A DNA stretch of 64,000 nt from Kaistella haifensis DSM 19056 (GTDB lineage: Bacteria; Bacteroidota; Bacteroidia; Flavobacteriales; Weeksellaceae): assembly GCF_000735695.2 (NCBI RefSeq), contig NZ_JASZ02000003.1, positions 62,001 through 126,000 on the forward strand, given 5' to 3'. How positions within the stretch are numbered: position 1 is the first letter of the stretch; the number at the start of each line of letters is the position of its first letter. The notes beneath the pieces are model-generated. The model saw only the letters and a list, made by a program, of their open reading frames with translations. It was not told the DNA's origin and made no database searches. Made by a program: the position numbers and the translations under genes. Below, in pieces: positions 8,961-18,181 of the stretch.

Positions 8961-9242
8961 TTAATGATAATCTATAATTTCAACTTCAAACGCATTACGA
9001 TTTTCCCATTTGAAAGTAATTCTCCACTGATTATTAATTCGAATGCTATAAAATTCTGATAAATCACCTTTTAGTTTCTCAAGCCGATTTGCGGGTGGAA
9101 CTCTAAGGTCAGCAATATCAACGGAGTTATTAATCATCCTCAGTTTTCTTCTGGCAACCTCCTGAATTTCTCTTGGAAGTTTTTTAGAAACAACTCCATT
9201 CCAGATTTTTTCTGTTTCTTTATTTCCAAAATTGATAATCAT
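8961..9242 (-). CDS. higB: HigB-like toxin (RelE/ParE superfamily)
   Basis: A 93-residue toxin of the RelE superfamily (HigB/killer protein type). The start chosen is the ATG at 9242, giving MIINFGNKETEKIWNG, which matches the family N-terminus; a start 16 codons upstream is possible but adds unlike residues. The C-terminal half reads LEKLKGDLSEFYSIRINNQWRITF, with the basic and aromatic residues usual for ribosome-dependent mRNA cleavage by HigB. It is the first gene of a two-gene operon with higA. No other plasmid or phage gene lies nearby, so this is a chromosomal module. Confidence 0.92.
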   Translation of the reverse strand: MIINFGNKETEKIWNGVVSKKLPREIQEVARRKLRMINNSVDIADLRVPPANRLEKLKGDLSEFYSIRINNQWRITFKWENRNAFEVEIIDYH

Positions 9243-9322
9243 CCTCTTTTGCGTTACTAACGTCAAAGGTAAGTAAAAATTTTTGAACATGAAGAATGTT
9301 TATCTTGAATAATCTTCACTCC

Positions 9323-9360
9323 AAAAAAACACCCCTAAAAAGCTTAAACTTCTTAAGGGT
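9323..9360 (-). terminator. Intrinsic terminator after asnB
   Basis: The minus strand carries a 12-bp stem (9331-9342 with 9349-9360, including G-U pairs) followed by seven T residues (9323-9329). It lies 30 bp after the asnB stop codon. Confidence 0.8.
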
Positions 9361-9389
9361 ATTTCAAATTTTTTAAATGTAAATATCGA

Positions 9390-11060
9390 TTAGTAACTGT
9401 CTTCGTGAACGGTTTTCACGGCTCTACCACTTGGATCGTTGGCGTTTTTGAAAGCTTCGTCCCATTCTAAAGCGATAGGAGTGGAGCACGCAACCGATGG
9501 AACCGATGGAACTGTAGCGGCGGCGGTTTCACTTGGGAAATGCTCTTCGAAAATGGTTCTGTAGCGGTATTCTTCTTTGTTTTGTGGCGTGTTTAGTGGG
9601 AATCGGAATTTTGCATTCACCATCATCTCGTCTGTCACTTCTTTTTCGGCAACTTCTTTTAAAGAATCGATCCATGAGTAGCCAACTCCATCTGAAAATT
9701 GCTCTTTTTGTCTCCACGCGATAGATTCCGGCAACAAATCTTCAAAAGCTTTTCTTAGCATCCATTTTTCGATTTTTGGTTCGTGTGCGGTGACCATTTT
9801 GTCTTTTGGGTTTTGGCGCATCGCAACATCCATAAATTCTTTATCCAAGAAAGGAACGCGGCCTTCGATTCCCCAACTCATCAATGCTTTATTGGCGCGC
9901 AAACAATCGTATAAGTGAAGTTTTCCTAGTTTTCTAACGTTTTCTTCATGAAACTCTTTAGCGTTTGGAGCTTTGTGGAAATACAGATATCCTCCAAATA
10001 ATTCATCACTACCTTCCCCGGAAAGCACCATTTTAATTCCCATTGACTTGATGACTCTCGCTAATAAATACATCGGTGTGGAAGCCCTTATGGTAGTTAC
10101 ATCATAAGTTTCCAAGTGATAGATCACATCGCGAACTGCATCCAAACCTTCCTGTACGGTGAAGTGAACTTCGTGGTGAATAGAACCGATATGATCCGCA
10201 GCTTTCTGGGCAGCTACCAAATCCGGGCTTCCTTCCAAACCTACCGCAAAACTGTGTAAACGCGGATACCAAGCTTCCTGAGTATCACCACTTTCAATAC
10301 GGTTTCGCGAATATTTTGCAGTTACCGCAGAAATAATCGAAGAATCCAATCCACCGGAAAGCAAAACGCCATAAGGAACGTCACTCATCAATTGTCTGTG
10401 AACGGCTTCTTCCAAAGCTTTTCTCAGTTCCGCCAAATCGGTGGTGTTGTCTTTTACGTTTTCAAAATCTTCCCAATCTCTTTTGTACCATTGCTGCAAT
10501 TCGTAACCTTCGGGGCTGTAAAGAAAATGTCCCGGTAAAAATGTTTCAATGGTTTTGCAAACACCTTCCAAAGCTTTCAGTTCAGAAGCTACATAATAAT
10601 TTCCGTGTTGATCCCAACCTTGGTAAAGTGGGCAGATTCCCATGTGATCACGGGCAACAAAATAGACATTGTTTTCGATATCATATAAAGAGAATGCGAA
10701 AATTCCATTCAGTTTATCCACGAAATTTTTTCCGTATTTTTTGAATAAAGGAATGATTACTTCGCAGTCGGATTCGGTTTGGAAATCGTAGTCCGGAAAT
10801 TCATTTCTAAGTTCGCGGTGGTTGTAAATTTCACCATTTACGGCGAGAACGATTTTTTTATCATTAGAAAATAATGGCTGTTTCCCGGAAGTTGGGTCAA
10901 CAATCGCCAATCTTTCGTGGGAGAAAATTACTTTTTCGTCCTGAAAAATTCCGCTCCAATCTGGTCCGCGGTGACGAATTTTTTTAGACATTTCTAAAAC
11001 CTGAGGTCTTAGAGTTTCCGTTTTTTGTTTGGCATCAAACAAGCATACAATTCCGCACAT
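9390..11060 (-). CDS. asnB: Asparagine synthetase B, glutamine-hydrolysing
   Basis: A 556-residue class II glutamine amidotransferase. Cys2 after the initiator Met (MCGIVCLFD) is the glutaminase nucleophile, with RHRGPDWSG (residues 29-37) and NGEIYNH (75-81) lining the glutamine site. The synthetase half has the ATP pyrophosphatase loop LSGGLDSS (234-241). It makes asparagine from aspartate, glutamine and ATP in the cytoplasm. Length matches E. coli AsnB (554). A good promoter lies upstream and an intrinsic terminator follows, so it is probably monocistronic. The last 50 residues are Ala/Thr/Pro-rich and differ from the core family. Confidence 0.96.
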   Translation of the reverse strand: MCGIVCLFDAKQKTETLRPQVLEMSKKIRHRGPDWSGIFQDEKVIFSHERLAIVDPTSGKQPLFSNDKKIVLAVNGEIYNHRELRNEFPDYDFQTESDCEVIIPLFKKYGKNFVDKLNGIFAFSLYDIENNVYFVARDHMGICPLYQGWDQHGNYYVASELKALEGVCKTIETFLPGHFLYSPEGYELQQWYKRDWEDFENVKDNTTDLAELRKALEEAVHRQLMSDVPYGVLLSGGLDSSIISAVTAKYSRNRIESGDTQEAWYPRLHSFAVGLEGSPDLVAAQKAADHIGSIHHEVHFTVQEGLDAVRDVIYHLETYDVTTIRASTPMYLLARVIKSMGIKMVLSGEGSDELFGGYLYFHKAPNAKEFHEENVRKLGKLHLYDCLRANKALMSWGIEGRVPFLDKEFMDVAMRQNPKDKMVTAHEPKIEKWMLRKAFEDLLPESIAWRQKEQFSDGVGYSWIDSLKEVAEKEVTDEMMVNAKFRFPLNTPQNKEEYRYRTIFEEHFPSETAAATVPSVPSVACSTPIALEWDEAFKNANDPSGRAVKTVHEDSY

Positions 11061-11106
11061 AATTCAAATATTTTTATTTTGGTAACTTTTAATTAAAATT
11101 CTACTG

Positions 11107-11141
11107 CAAACATATTGCAAATGATTAAAAATAGAAACAAA
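11107..11141 (-). promoter_or_regulatory. Candidate asnB promoter (Bacteroidetes type)
   Basis: On the minus strand, TTTG (11138-11141) is followed after 23 nt by TATGTTTG (11107-11114), which fits the Bacteroidetes -33 TTTG and -7 TAnnTTTG elements. Transcription would start about 40 nt upstream of the asnB ATG. Spacing is at the long end of the usual range. Confidence 0.55.
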
Positions 11142-11235
11142 AATTAATAAAATATGAATATTTTACTAAAATTAATTATTAGAAAGGAAAAATTTAAGTT
11201 CAATCGCTGATTCTGTACTTTTCAGCGGAAAAAAT

Positions 11236-11267
11236 TCCAAAAAAAATAGCAGATTTTTGTCTGCTAT
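11236..11267 (-). terminator. Intrinsic terminator after the RsmB-like gene
   Basis: A hairpin with 8-bp arms ATAGCAGA and TCTGCTAT (11246-11253 and 11260-11267) is followed on the minus strand by a run of T residues. It sits 22 bp after the stop of the methyltransferase gene. Confidence 0.8.
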
Positions 11268-11288
11268 CCATTTTTATAAACTTTTCAG

Positions 11289-12494
11289 TTACGCTTTTCT
11301 TTCGATTAATGCCATGTAGAAACCATCGAAACCATCGCTCGGCATTATTTTTTCTTCTTTTATTAAAGAAAATCCATCGTTGTTTTTAAGGAAAGTTTCC
11401 ACTTGTTCATTATTTTCACTTGGCAAAATAGAACAAGTTGCGTAGATCATTTTGCCGCCTTTTTTTAAAATTTTAGAATAATCTTGAAGGATTTGTTGTT
11501 GCTCTTTTTTAATTCTGTCGATAAAATCCTGGTCAATTTTCCATTTAGAATCGGGGTTTCTTTTCAGAACTCCCAAACCTGAACATGGTGCATCGATTAA
11601 CAGTCTGTCGGCTTTTTCATGAAGTCTTTTGATGACTTTATTGTCGTCGATGTATCTTGTTTCGATGTTGTGAGCCCCGGCTCTTTTAGCGCGGCGTTTC
11701 AGTTCTGCGAGTTTCCATTCGTAGATATCTAAAGCGATAATCTGACCTTTATTTTTCATCAAAGCCGCTAAGTGAAGAGTTTTTCCACCGGCTCCGGCGC
11801 ATGCATCTACAACGCGCATTCCTTCGTGAACGTCCAAAAGTTCACCAATTTTCTGCGATGAAGCATCTTGAACTTCAAATAAACCGTCTTTGAATGCCGA
11901 CGTAAGGAAAACGTTTTTCTTTTCCGCAAGCTGAACTGCATCAGGATAATTTCTAATCTGGAAACTTTCTACATTTTCGTCATTCAAATCGGAAATCAAT
12001 TCTTTTGCCGTGGTTTTTAGGGTGTTGGCTCTAAGAATCGTGGGAGCTTGCTCGTTCAGTGCTTCCATTTCGCGTTCCCATTTGTTGCCCAATTCTTTTT
12101 CTAAAGTTTCGGCGAGCCATTCAGGAATTGAATATTCCACCGCTTTCGTAGGAACCGTATTTTTCTTGAGTTTGTTGAGGATGTCGGCATTTTTAATTCC
12201 GTCAAACTCTTCAAATTTTTTGTAATGTGTTTTGGTCCAAAGGCAATATGCGAGAATCATTTTATAGATGTTGCCTGGTTTTGCGCCTTCACCCATATAA
12301 TATTCGAGGCGTTTTTTCCAACGGATGATATCGTAGAAAATCTGTGAAACTACTTTTCGGTCTTCGCTGCCCCATTTTCTGTTGGCTTTCAAAAGGCGTT
12401 CTATGACCTTGTCCGCGTATTTTTTATCTTCAAAAAAAGTTTCTTGCAAAGCATCGTGAATTCCGATGAGGAGGTTTCTGTGTATAAGTTCCAT
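11289..12494 (-). CDS. RsmB/NOP2-family RNA cytosine-5 methyltransferase
   Basis: A 401-residue protein with an N-terminal NusB-like RNA-binding region (about residues 1-120) and a C-terminal SAM-dependent methyltransferase. Motif I is VVDACAGAGGKT (228-239). The two catalytic cysteines of RNA m5C methyltransferases are visible as C304 in DAPCSG and C354 in YATCSIL. It likely methylates 16S rRNA, as E. coli RsmB does at C967, though the exact target in Bacteroidetes is inferred. It is transcribed divergently from the YjdM-like gene and ends in its own terminator. Confidence 0.9.
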   Translation of the reverse strand: MELIHRNLLIGIHDALQETFFEDKKYADKVIERLLKANRKWGSEDRKVVSQIFYDIIRWKKRLEYYMGEGAKPGNIYKMILAYCLWTKTHYKKFEEFDGIKNADILNKLKKNTVPTKAVEYSIPEWLAETLEKELGNKWEREMEALNEQAPTILRANTLKTTAKELISDLNDENVESFQIRNYPDAVQLAEKKNVFLTSAFKDGLFEVQDASSQKIGELLDVHEGMRVVDACAGAGGKTLHLAALMKNKGQIIALDIYEWKLAELKRRAKRAGAHNIETRYIDDNKVIKRLHEKADRLLIDAPCSGLGVLKRNPDSKWKIDQDFIDRIKKEQQQILQDYSKILKKGGKMIYATCSILPSENNEQVETFLKNNDGFSLIKEEKIMPSDGFDGFYMALIERKA

Positions 12495-12615
12495 TGGGAG
12501 ATTTTAATAGTTGAATTTTAGTTTTTTAACCTAAAATTTTTTGCAAAAATACAGAATTTAAAACAGAAAGTGGGAACCGTTTTTTTGTAGTTAAAATTTT
12601 AGTGATCGTGCTATA

Positions 12616-12646
12616 TTGACAAGCATCATTAAATATCGTATTTTTG
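12616..12646 (+). promoter_or_regulatory. Candidate promoter of the YjdM-like gene
   Basis: TTG (12616-12618) is separated by 20 nt from TATTTTTG (12639-12646), an excellent match to the Bacteroidetes promoter consensus. The predicted start lies about 15 nt before the ATG at 12667. Confidence 0.65.
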
Positions 12647-12666
12647 GATGATAAAAAATTGAAGAA

Positions 12667-12999
12667 ATGAGCGACACAATGATCTGCCCAAAATGCCAAT
12701 CCGAATTTACCTATGAACAGGATAACTTGATGGTTTGTTCCCAGTGTTTTCACGAGTGGGATCCGAAAGAAACATCAAATGATGATAAAATTTTAGATAT
12801 CAACGGAAATGAGCTGCAGAATGGCGATTCGGTGATCGTGATGAAAGATTTGCCGGTGAAAGGTGCCCCAAAACCAGTAAAAGCCGGAACGAAAGTGAAA
12901 AATATCCGTTTGAGACCGGATTCCGACCACAATATTGATTGTAAAATTGATGGTTTCGGTGCGATGGCTTTGAAATCTGAATTTGTAAAGAAAGCGTAA
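12667..12999 (+). CDS. yjdM: YjdM/PhnA-like zinc ribbon protein
   Basis: A 110-residue protein with an N-terminal zinc ribbon, MICPKCQSEF then MVCSQCFHEW (two CxxC pairs near residues 7-10 and 25-28), and a C-terminal SH3-like barrel, INGNELQNGDSVIVMKDLPVKG. This matches the widespread YjdM family, formerly called PhnA. Despite the old name it is not phosphonoacetate hydrolase, and its role is still unclear. It has its own promoter and a strong terminator 22 bp after the stop, so it is a single-gene unit. Full length. Confidence 0.9.
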   Translation: MSDTMICPKCQSEFTYEQDNLMVCSQCFHEWDPKETSNDDKILDINGNELQNGDSVIVMKDLPVKGAPKPVKAGTKVKNIRLRPDSDHNIDCKIDGFGAMALKSEFVKKA

Positions 13000-13020
13000 A
13001 TAATTTTCAAATAACAATAT

Positions 13021-13046
13021 AAAAAACACGTTTCGGCGTGTTTTTT
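13021..13046 (+). terminator. Intrinsic terminator after the YjdM-like gene
   Basis: Perfect 10-bp stem AAAAAACACG / CGTGTTTTTT with a six-base loop. The A and T tracts make it work in either direction. The 198 bp between it and the next gene hold nothing recognisable. Confidence 0.85.
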
Positions 13047-13244
13047 ACTTTTTGGGCATAAAAAAAGGAAAGATTTGGACAGGGTTCTTTTCCGGACTTG
13101 GTTGTTCGAGAACCGAACTAATTTCGTCTTAAAGGTAGAAAGAGAATTAACCAAAAATTTCCTTATTCGGGAAGTGTAAAGTTAGGTTTTTACTTTGATA
13201 AGTGCAAAAAATTCCCCTGATATTTTTTCATGAAAATGAAAATT

Positions 13245-14192
13245 CTAAATGAATTCGATGTTTACATCGCCTACTAATTCATGGTTGGTATAAACAACCA
13301 ATTTTTTGTCGTTCCAGGAAATTTTGTTCCAGAAATGGTTTCCTGCGAAGCGGCTTTCCATAACTTTTGCATTTAATTGTTGCTGATTTTCGCTAACTGA
13401 AATTTTTATTTCGTGTGGAAACCAGAAGGTTTTTGCAAGATTCCAAAGTTTTTTTTCTTCATCGGAAAATACATTCACTTCACCAAAAAGTTTTGCAACA
13501 TATTCATTGTAAGGGTTTTTGTAAGTTTCTATGGGCGAATCGTTTTGGATCAATCTTCCTTCCTGCAGTACAATTATCTGGTCTAGCCACGGCATCACTT
13601 CCTGTATTTCGTGCGTAGAAATCAGCATCGAAATATTTTTTTCTTTCGCATAATTGAATAATTTTTCTCTGAGTTCAATTTTACGCGAAAAATCGAGATT
13701 GCTGAAGGGTTCATCCAACAAAAGCAGTTTCGGCATTACTGAAAGCGCGCGTGCAATCGCAACCCTTTGCTGTTGGCCTCCACTTAGATATTTAGGCAAA
13801 ATCAATGCGTATTCTTCCAGCCCAACGACCTTGAGCAATTCCATTACTTTCGCTTTTTTCTCAGTCAAATTAATGTTTGAGATAAATTTCCCAACGTTGT
13901 CTGCTACGGTCGCATATGGCATTAAATCGTAATTTTGTGCAACCAATTTCATTTCTGGTTCTCCCGGAACAAGGTTTTTCTTCGGCCCAAAAATCGGTTT
14001 TCCAGAGAAAATAATTTCTCCTTTTTCCCAATCGAGCAAGCCATAAATTAAGCTCAGCAAAGTGGATTTCCCACAACCGCTCTCGCCGGCAAGAGCAATA
14101 ATTTTGCCTTCGCTAATTCGCAGATTGAGGTTTTGAAAAAGTTTTTTTTCGGGCGTGTATGAAAAAAATAATTGATTGATTTCTAAAAGCAT
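13245..14192 (-). CDS. ABC transporter ATP-binding protein
   Basis: A 315-residue ATPase subunit. Walker A is GESGCGKST (36-44), the ABC signature is LSGGQQQRVAIARAL (136-150), Walker B is LLLLDEP (156-162), and the H-loop is ISTHEIQE near 195. About 90 C-terminal residues beyond the nucleotide domain resemble the regulatory TOBE-like extension of importer ATPases such as PotA. No membrane or binding-protein partner lies beside it, so the transported substrate is unknown. It is divergent from the YceI gene with only 80 bp between the starts. Confidence 0.88.
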   Translation of the reverse strand: MLLEINQLFFSYTPEKKLFQNLNLRISEGKIIALAGESGCGKSTLLSLIYGLLDWEKGEIIFSGKPIFGPKKNLVPGEPEMKLVAQNYDLMPYATVADNVGKFISNINLTEKKAKVMELLKVVGLEEYALILPKYLSGGQQQRVAIARALSVMPKLLLLDEPFSNLDFSRKIELREKLFNYAKEKNISMLISTHEIQEVMPWLDQIIVLQEGRLIQNDSPIETYKNPYNEYVAKLFGEVNVFSDEEKKLWNLAKTFWFPHEIKISVSENQQQLNAKVMESRFAGNHFWNKISWNDKKLVVYTNHELVGDVNIEFI

Positions 14193-14272
14193 ACTGCGAA
14201 AATAAGATTTTTATAAATAATCTGAATTTTTTTATTATTTTAGCGGAAACAATTAAAAATTCAATTTTCTAA

Positions 14273-14935
14273 ATGAAAACGGTATTCAAAACTACAATTT
14301 TTTCAGCATTTATTGCGGGAATTTTACTGGTTTCTTGCGGGAAAGATAAACCGTTAACCAGCGAAAGCAATACTGTTTCTACCACAAAAGAAGGAGATGT
14401 TTTCGTGTTGGATACGCTCAATAGCCGTATAGAATGGAAAGGTTTTAAAGTGGTGAAAACCGACAATACCAGTCATTTCGGAACTATAAAGTTTGAAAGT
14501 GGGGAAGTAACTGCAAATAAAGGAAAACTGGAAAGTGGGAAATTTGTAGCAGATATGAATTCGCTGACTTCCGTTGATTTAAAAGATGATCCCGAGCAAT
14601 TGAATAAATTGAACGGTCACTTAAAAAGTGCCGATTTCTTCGATGTAGAAAAATTCCCTACAGCTTCTTACGAAATTACAAAGGTTTCTGAAAATACTTC
14701 CGGAGGCGATTACAACACTGTTTTAGAAGGAAATCTTACCATTAAAGGAATTACAAAACCGGTACAGTTTAATGCCAATGTCTCGGTTAAAGACGGCATT
14801 GTAAGCATTGCCACTGAACCTAAAGATATCAATAGAGAAGATTTTGGAGTAAAATTCCAAATGCCAATTGAAAATGGTTTAATTAAAAATGAAATTAATA
14901 TTCAGATTTTAGTTAAAGCCATGGAAATGAAATAA
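14273..14935 (+). CDS. YceI family lipoprotein
   Basis: A 220-residue protein. The first 22 residues form a lipoprotein signal peptide ending in LVSC with Cys22 as the lipidation site, followed by GKDKP. The rest is a YceI-like lipocalin barrel: SRIEWKGFKVVKTDNTSHFGTI, then GEVTANKGKLESGKFVADMNSLTS and LTIKGITKPVQFNANV. YceI proteins bind isoprenoid-type amphiphiles in the periplasm; here it would be anchored to a membrane. The ligand is unknown. It ends in a strong terminator, so it is a single-gene unit. Confidence 0.92.
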   Translation: MKTVFKTTIFSAFIAGILLVSCGKDKPLTSESNTVSTTKEGDVFVLDTLNSRIEWKGFKVVKTDNTSHFGTIKFESGEVTANKGKLESGKFVADMNSLTSVDLKDDPEQLNKLNGHLKSADFFDVEKFPTASYEITKVSENTSGGDYNTVLEGNLTIKGITKPVQFNANVSVKDGIVSIATEPKDINREDFGVKFQMPIENGLIKNEINIQILVKAMEMK

Positions 14936-14973
14936 GAATAATTTTTTTTTATTAAGTGTAATAAGTGATGTTG

Positions 14974-15008
14974 ATTCGTCTCGTTTTTTAGCGAGACGAA
15001 TTTTTTTT
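14974..15008 (+). terminator. Intrinsic terminator after the YceI gene
   Basis: Perfect 10-bp stem ATTCGTCTCG / CGAGACGAAT (14974-14983, 14992-15001) followed by eight T residues. Confidence 0.9.
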
Positions 15009-15082
15009 AATTACTTCTCCCTCATCACTTCAGATAATTTTTCCGGTAGCGAATTTGCGTTCAATTTTCTCCCAAAATTTCC

Positions 15083-15090
15083 TAAATTTG
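15083..15090 (+). promoter_or_regulatory. Candidate -7 element of the alaS promoter
   Basis: TAAATTTG fits the TAnnTTTG consensus and lies 48 bp before the alaS ATG. No good -33 TTG is seen at the expected 19-21 nt; a TTTG lies 25 nt upstream. Confidence 0.45.
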
Positions 15091-15138
15091 CATGCTTACC
15101 AAAAAGCCAAAAGCAACCGCTAACAGCAAAACTCAACT

Positions 15139-17796
15139 ATGACTTCACAACAAATACGAAAACAGTTTTTAGATTATTTTAAAGAAAAAGGACATCTTAT
15201 CGTTCCTTCAGCGCCTATTGTACTGAAAGATGATCCTACATTGATGTTCTCCAACTCCGGAATGACGCAGTTTAAGGATTATTTTCTTGGTTACAAACAA
15301 CCGAAAGCGCCTCGAATTGCCGATACCCAGAAATGCCTCCGCGTTTCCGGAAAACACAACGATTTGGATGACGTTGGTAGAGATACCTATCATCACACGA
15401 TGTTTGAAATGCTCGGAAACTGGTCTTTTGGTGATTATTTCAAAAAAGAAGCGATTGCTTTCGCATGGGAACTGTTGACAGAAGTTTATAAAATTCCAAA
15501 AGAAAATCTTTACGTAACTATTTTTGAAGGGGATGCGTCTGAAAACTTAGAACGCGATCAGGATGCCTACGACTACTGGAAAACCCACATTGACGAAAGT
15601 AGAATTATCAACGGAAACAAGAAAGATAATTTCTGGGAAATGGGAGAGAGCGGACCGTGCGGACCTTGCTCGGAAATTCACGTTGATTTGCGTTCCGAAG
15701 AGGAAAAAGCGTTAGTTCCGGGAATCGATTTGATTAATAATGATCATCCGCAAGTGGTGGAAATCTGGAATAATGTATTCATGGAATTCAACCGAAAAGC
15801 TGATGGTTCCTTAGAAAAATTACCTTCACAGAACGTGGATACCGGAATGGGTTTTGAGCGTCTGTGTATGGCTTTGCAAGGAAAAAAATCCAATTATGAT
15901 ACCGATGTTTTCACGCCTTTAATAGCTAAAGTTGAAGAACTTTCAGGGAAGAAATACACCGGAATTTTGGAAGACGAAAAAGATATTGCAATTCGTGTTG
16001 TGGTTGATCATATTCGTGCGGTAGCATTTGCAATTGCCGATGGACAGCTTCCTTCAAATGGTGGAGCGGGTTATGTGATCCGAAGAATTTTAAGAAGAGC
16101 AATTTCGTATTCTTACCGTTTTTTAGGGATGAAAGAGCCTTTCCTTTTCGAATTGGTAGCAGTTTTGAAAAAAGAAATGGGCGAATTTTTCCCAGAATTG
16201 GTGAAACAGGAAAAATTGGTAACTGAAGTTATAAAAGAAGAAGAAACTTCTTTCCTGAAAACCATCGAACACGGTTTGAAAAGAATTGATTTAATCATCA
16301 ATGAAACCCTATCGAGAAATGAAAAAACGCTTCCTGGTGCTGAGGTTTTTGAGTTGTACGATACCTATGGTTTCCCGGCAGATTTGTCGAGAATTATTGC
16401 TGAAGAAAAGAATTTAACCGTTGATGAAAAAGGATTTGATGAAGAAATGGAAAAGCAAAAACAGCGTTCCAAGAAATCATCGGCTCAAAAAGTTCACGAT
16501 TGGGTTATTTTAGAAGAAAAACAAGAAGTTTTCGTTGGTTACGACCAAACAGAAGCTGAAACATACATCACTCGTTACCGGAAGATTGAAAATAAAGACG
16601 GTGAATTTTACCAAATAGTACTTTCGAAATCGCCTTTTTATCCTGAAGGTGGTGGACAAATCGGTGACAAAGGACTTTTGATTCCAAGTTATACCGAAGG
16701 TTTCGATATTGCGAACCCAGATGTTTTTGATATCACAAATTGCAGCGACGTTGTTGAGGTTTTGGAAACCCGCAAAGAAAACAATTTGATCGTTTCTTTA
16801 ATTAAAGATTTACCGAAAGATGCAGGTGCTGTTTTTTATGCAAAAGTAAATACTACTGACAGAAAAAACACTCAGGCGAACCACTCGGTAACGCACTTGT
16901 TGCACGAAGCTTTGCGCGAAGTTTTGGGAACTCACGTTGAGCAGAAAGGATCTTTTGTTGGTCCTGATTATCTCCGTTTCGATTTTTCTCATTTCTCAAA
17001 AATGAGCGAGGAAGAATTGAAATTGGTGGAAGATAAAGTGAACGCAAAAATTAAAGAAAATATTGCGTTACAGGAATTTAGAAATATCCCAATTGCAGAG
17101 GCTTTAGAGAAAGGAGCAATGGCGCTTTTCGGTGAAAAATACGGCGATACCGTGCGAATGATTCAGTTCGGTACTTCCCGGGAATTGTGCGGAGGAACAC
17201 ACGTGAAAAATACTGGTGAAATCGGTTATTTTAAGATTCAGAATGAAAATTCTACCGCTGCAGGAATCCGTAGAATTGAAGCGATTTCCGGAGATAAATC
17301 TGCGGAATATTTCCAAAGTTTAGAGCTTCAGTTTAAAGAAATTTCTGCTTTGCTCAAATCCAAAGATTTAGCAAAATCTGTAGAAAAATTAATCGAAGAA
17401 AACGCCACTTTGAAATCAGAAGTTGAATCCTTGAAAAAAGAGAAAGCAAAAGGCGAAACCGCGAATTGGAAAAATGATTTTGTAGAAAATGGAGGCAAAA
17501 AATTATTGGTAAAAAAAGTTTCAATGGATGCCGGTAGCGTGAAAGATATCGTTTTTCAGTTGAAAAAAGAAGTTGAAAACGCTGTGATCATCATTATTTC
17601 CGATGCGGATGGAAAACCGATGATTACGGTAGGTGTTTCGCAGGATTTGGAAGCTCAATACCACGCCGGAAATATCGTGAAAGATTTGGCGAAAGAAATC
17701 CAAGGTGGAGGTGGTGGAAATCCAGGATTTGCTACTGCAGGTGGGAAAAATCTAGATGGAATTGAAAGTGCTTATCAGAAAGCACTAGGTATATAA
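15139..17796 (+). CDS. alaS: Alanine--tRNA ligase
   Basis: An 885-residue alanyl-tRNA synthetase, a usual length. The class II aminoacylation core starts [19 protein letters not shown] and includes [20 protein letters not shown] and [19 protein letters not shown]. The editing domain carries the zinc ligands HSVTHLLHE near residues 581-589 and [13 protein letters not shown] near 684, which remove Ser and Gly misloaded on tRNA-Ala. The C-terminal part has a coiled coil ([19 protein letters not shown]) and the glycine-rich C-Ala motif [15 protein letters not shown]. The gene stands alone between two terminators. Confidence 0.97.
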   Translation: MTSQQIRKQFLDYFKEKGHLIVPSAPIVLKDDPTLMFSNSGMTQFKDYFLGYKQPKAPRIADTQKCLRVSGKHNDLDDVGRDTYHHTMFEMLGNWSFGDYFKKEAIAFAWELLTEVYKIPKENLYVTIFEGDASENLERDQDAYDYWKTHIDESRIINGNKKDNFWEMGESGPCGPCSEIHVDLRSEEEKALVPGIDLINNDHPQVVEIWNNVFMEFNRKADGSLEKLPSQNVDTGMGFERLCMALQGKKSNYDTDVFTPLIAKVEELSGKKYTGILEDEKDIAIRVVVDHIRAVAFAIADGQLPSNGGAGYVIRRILRRAISYSYRFLGMKEPFLFELVAVLKKEMGEFFPELVKQEKLVTEVIKEEETSFLKTIEHGLKRIDLIINETLSRNEKTLPGAEVFELYDTYGFPADLSRIIAEEKNLTVDEKGFDEEMEKQKQRSKKSSAQKVHDWVILEEKQEVFVGYDQTEAETYITRYRKIENKDGEFYQIVLSKSPFYPEGGGQIGDKGLLIPSYTEGFDIANPDVFDITNCSDVVEVLETRKENNLIVSLIKDLPKDAGAVFYAKVNTTDRKNTQANHSVTHLLHEALREVLGTHVEQKGSFVGPDYLRFDFSHFSKMSEEELKLVEDKVNAKIKENIALQEFRNIPIAEALEKGAMALFGEKYGDTVRMIQFGTSRELCGGTHVKNTGEIGYFKIQNENSTAAGIRRIEAISGDKSAEYFQSLELQFKEISALLKSKDLAKSVEKLIEENATLKSEVESLKKEKAKGETANWKNDFVENGGKKLLVKKVSMDAGSVKDIVFQLKKEVENAVIIIISDADGKPMITVGVSQDLEAQYHAGNIVKDLAKEIQGGGGGNPGFATAGGKNLDGIESAYQKALGI

Positions 17797-17812
17797 AAAA
17801 AACAGAAGCCCC

Positions 17813-17846
17813 AAAAAAATCCCGAATGAATTTTCGGGATTTTTTA
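17813..17846. terminator. Bidirectional terminator between alaS and the small membrane protein gene
   Basis: The stem AAATCCCGAA pairs with TTCGGGATTT around a short loop, flanked by A residues on one side and T residues on the other, so it can end transcripts from both convergent genes. Confidence 0.85.
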
Positions 17847-17860
17847 TTATGTATAGTTTG

Positions 17861-18103
17861 TTATTTGCTTCCGCCGCCTCTGGTGATCAATGCGATGATG
17901 ATGATTAGAACTACTGCTCCAATTACCCAAACGATCGGGTTGCTCATCCATTCTGCGCCCATTGCGTCGCTTCCTTTATTGACATCAACATCAACTTTTA
18001 AGTCCGCAGCTTTGTCTTGTGCTTTTACGATAATTGCAGCGAAGTTTGCGAATAATGCTAATGCTAGCATCTGAATCTTGGTGAATAAATTTGCGCGTGT
18101 CAT
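17861..18103 (-). CDS. Small membrane protein with signal sequence, unknown function
   Basis: An 80-residue protein if started at the ATG at 18103 (MTRANLFTKIQMLALALF); an ATG 11 codons upstream is also open. It has an N-terminal hydrophobic signal ending near FAAIIVKAQ, a short charged linker with DLKVDVDVNKGSD, then one transmembrane helix (NPIVWVIGAVVLIIIIALI) and a short RGGGSK tail. Similar small proteins seem common in Chryseobacterium-like genomes, which is recollection rather than a search result. No function is assigned. It is convergent with alaS. Confidence 0.65.
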   Translation of the reverse strand: MTRANLFTKIQMLALALFANFAAIIVKAQDKAADLKVDVDVNKGSDAMGAEWMSNPIVWVIGAVVLIIIIALITRGGGSK

Positions 18104-18181
18104 AGGTTTATTTTTTAATGTTATGATTTTAGACATTCTAAAATTGTACCAAAAAATTTTTAATGAGCAGTTTAATAATGA

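Noticed and set aside
8961-9290. Upstream start for the HigB toxin at 9290
   Set aside because: The family N-terminus begins at the ATG at 9242 and the 16 extra residues are unlike it.
12750-13154. 134-codon minus-strand frame opposite the YjdM-like gene
   Set aside because: It is antisense to a confidently recognised gene and its terminator and has no coherent protein features.
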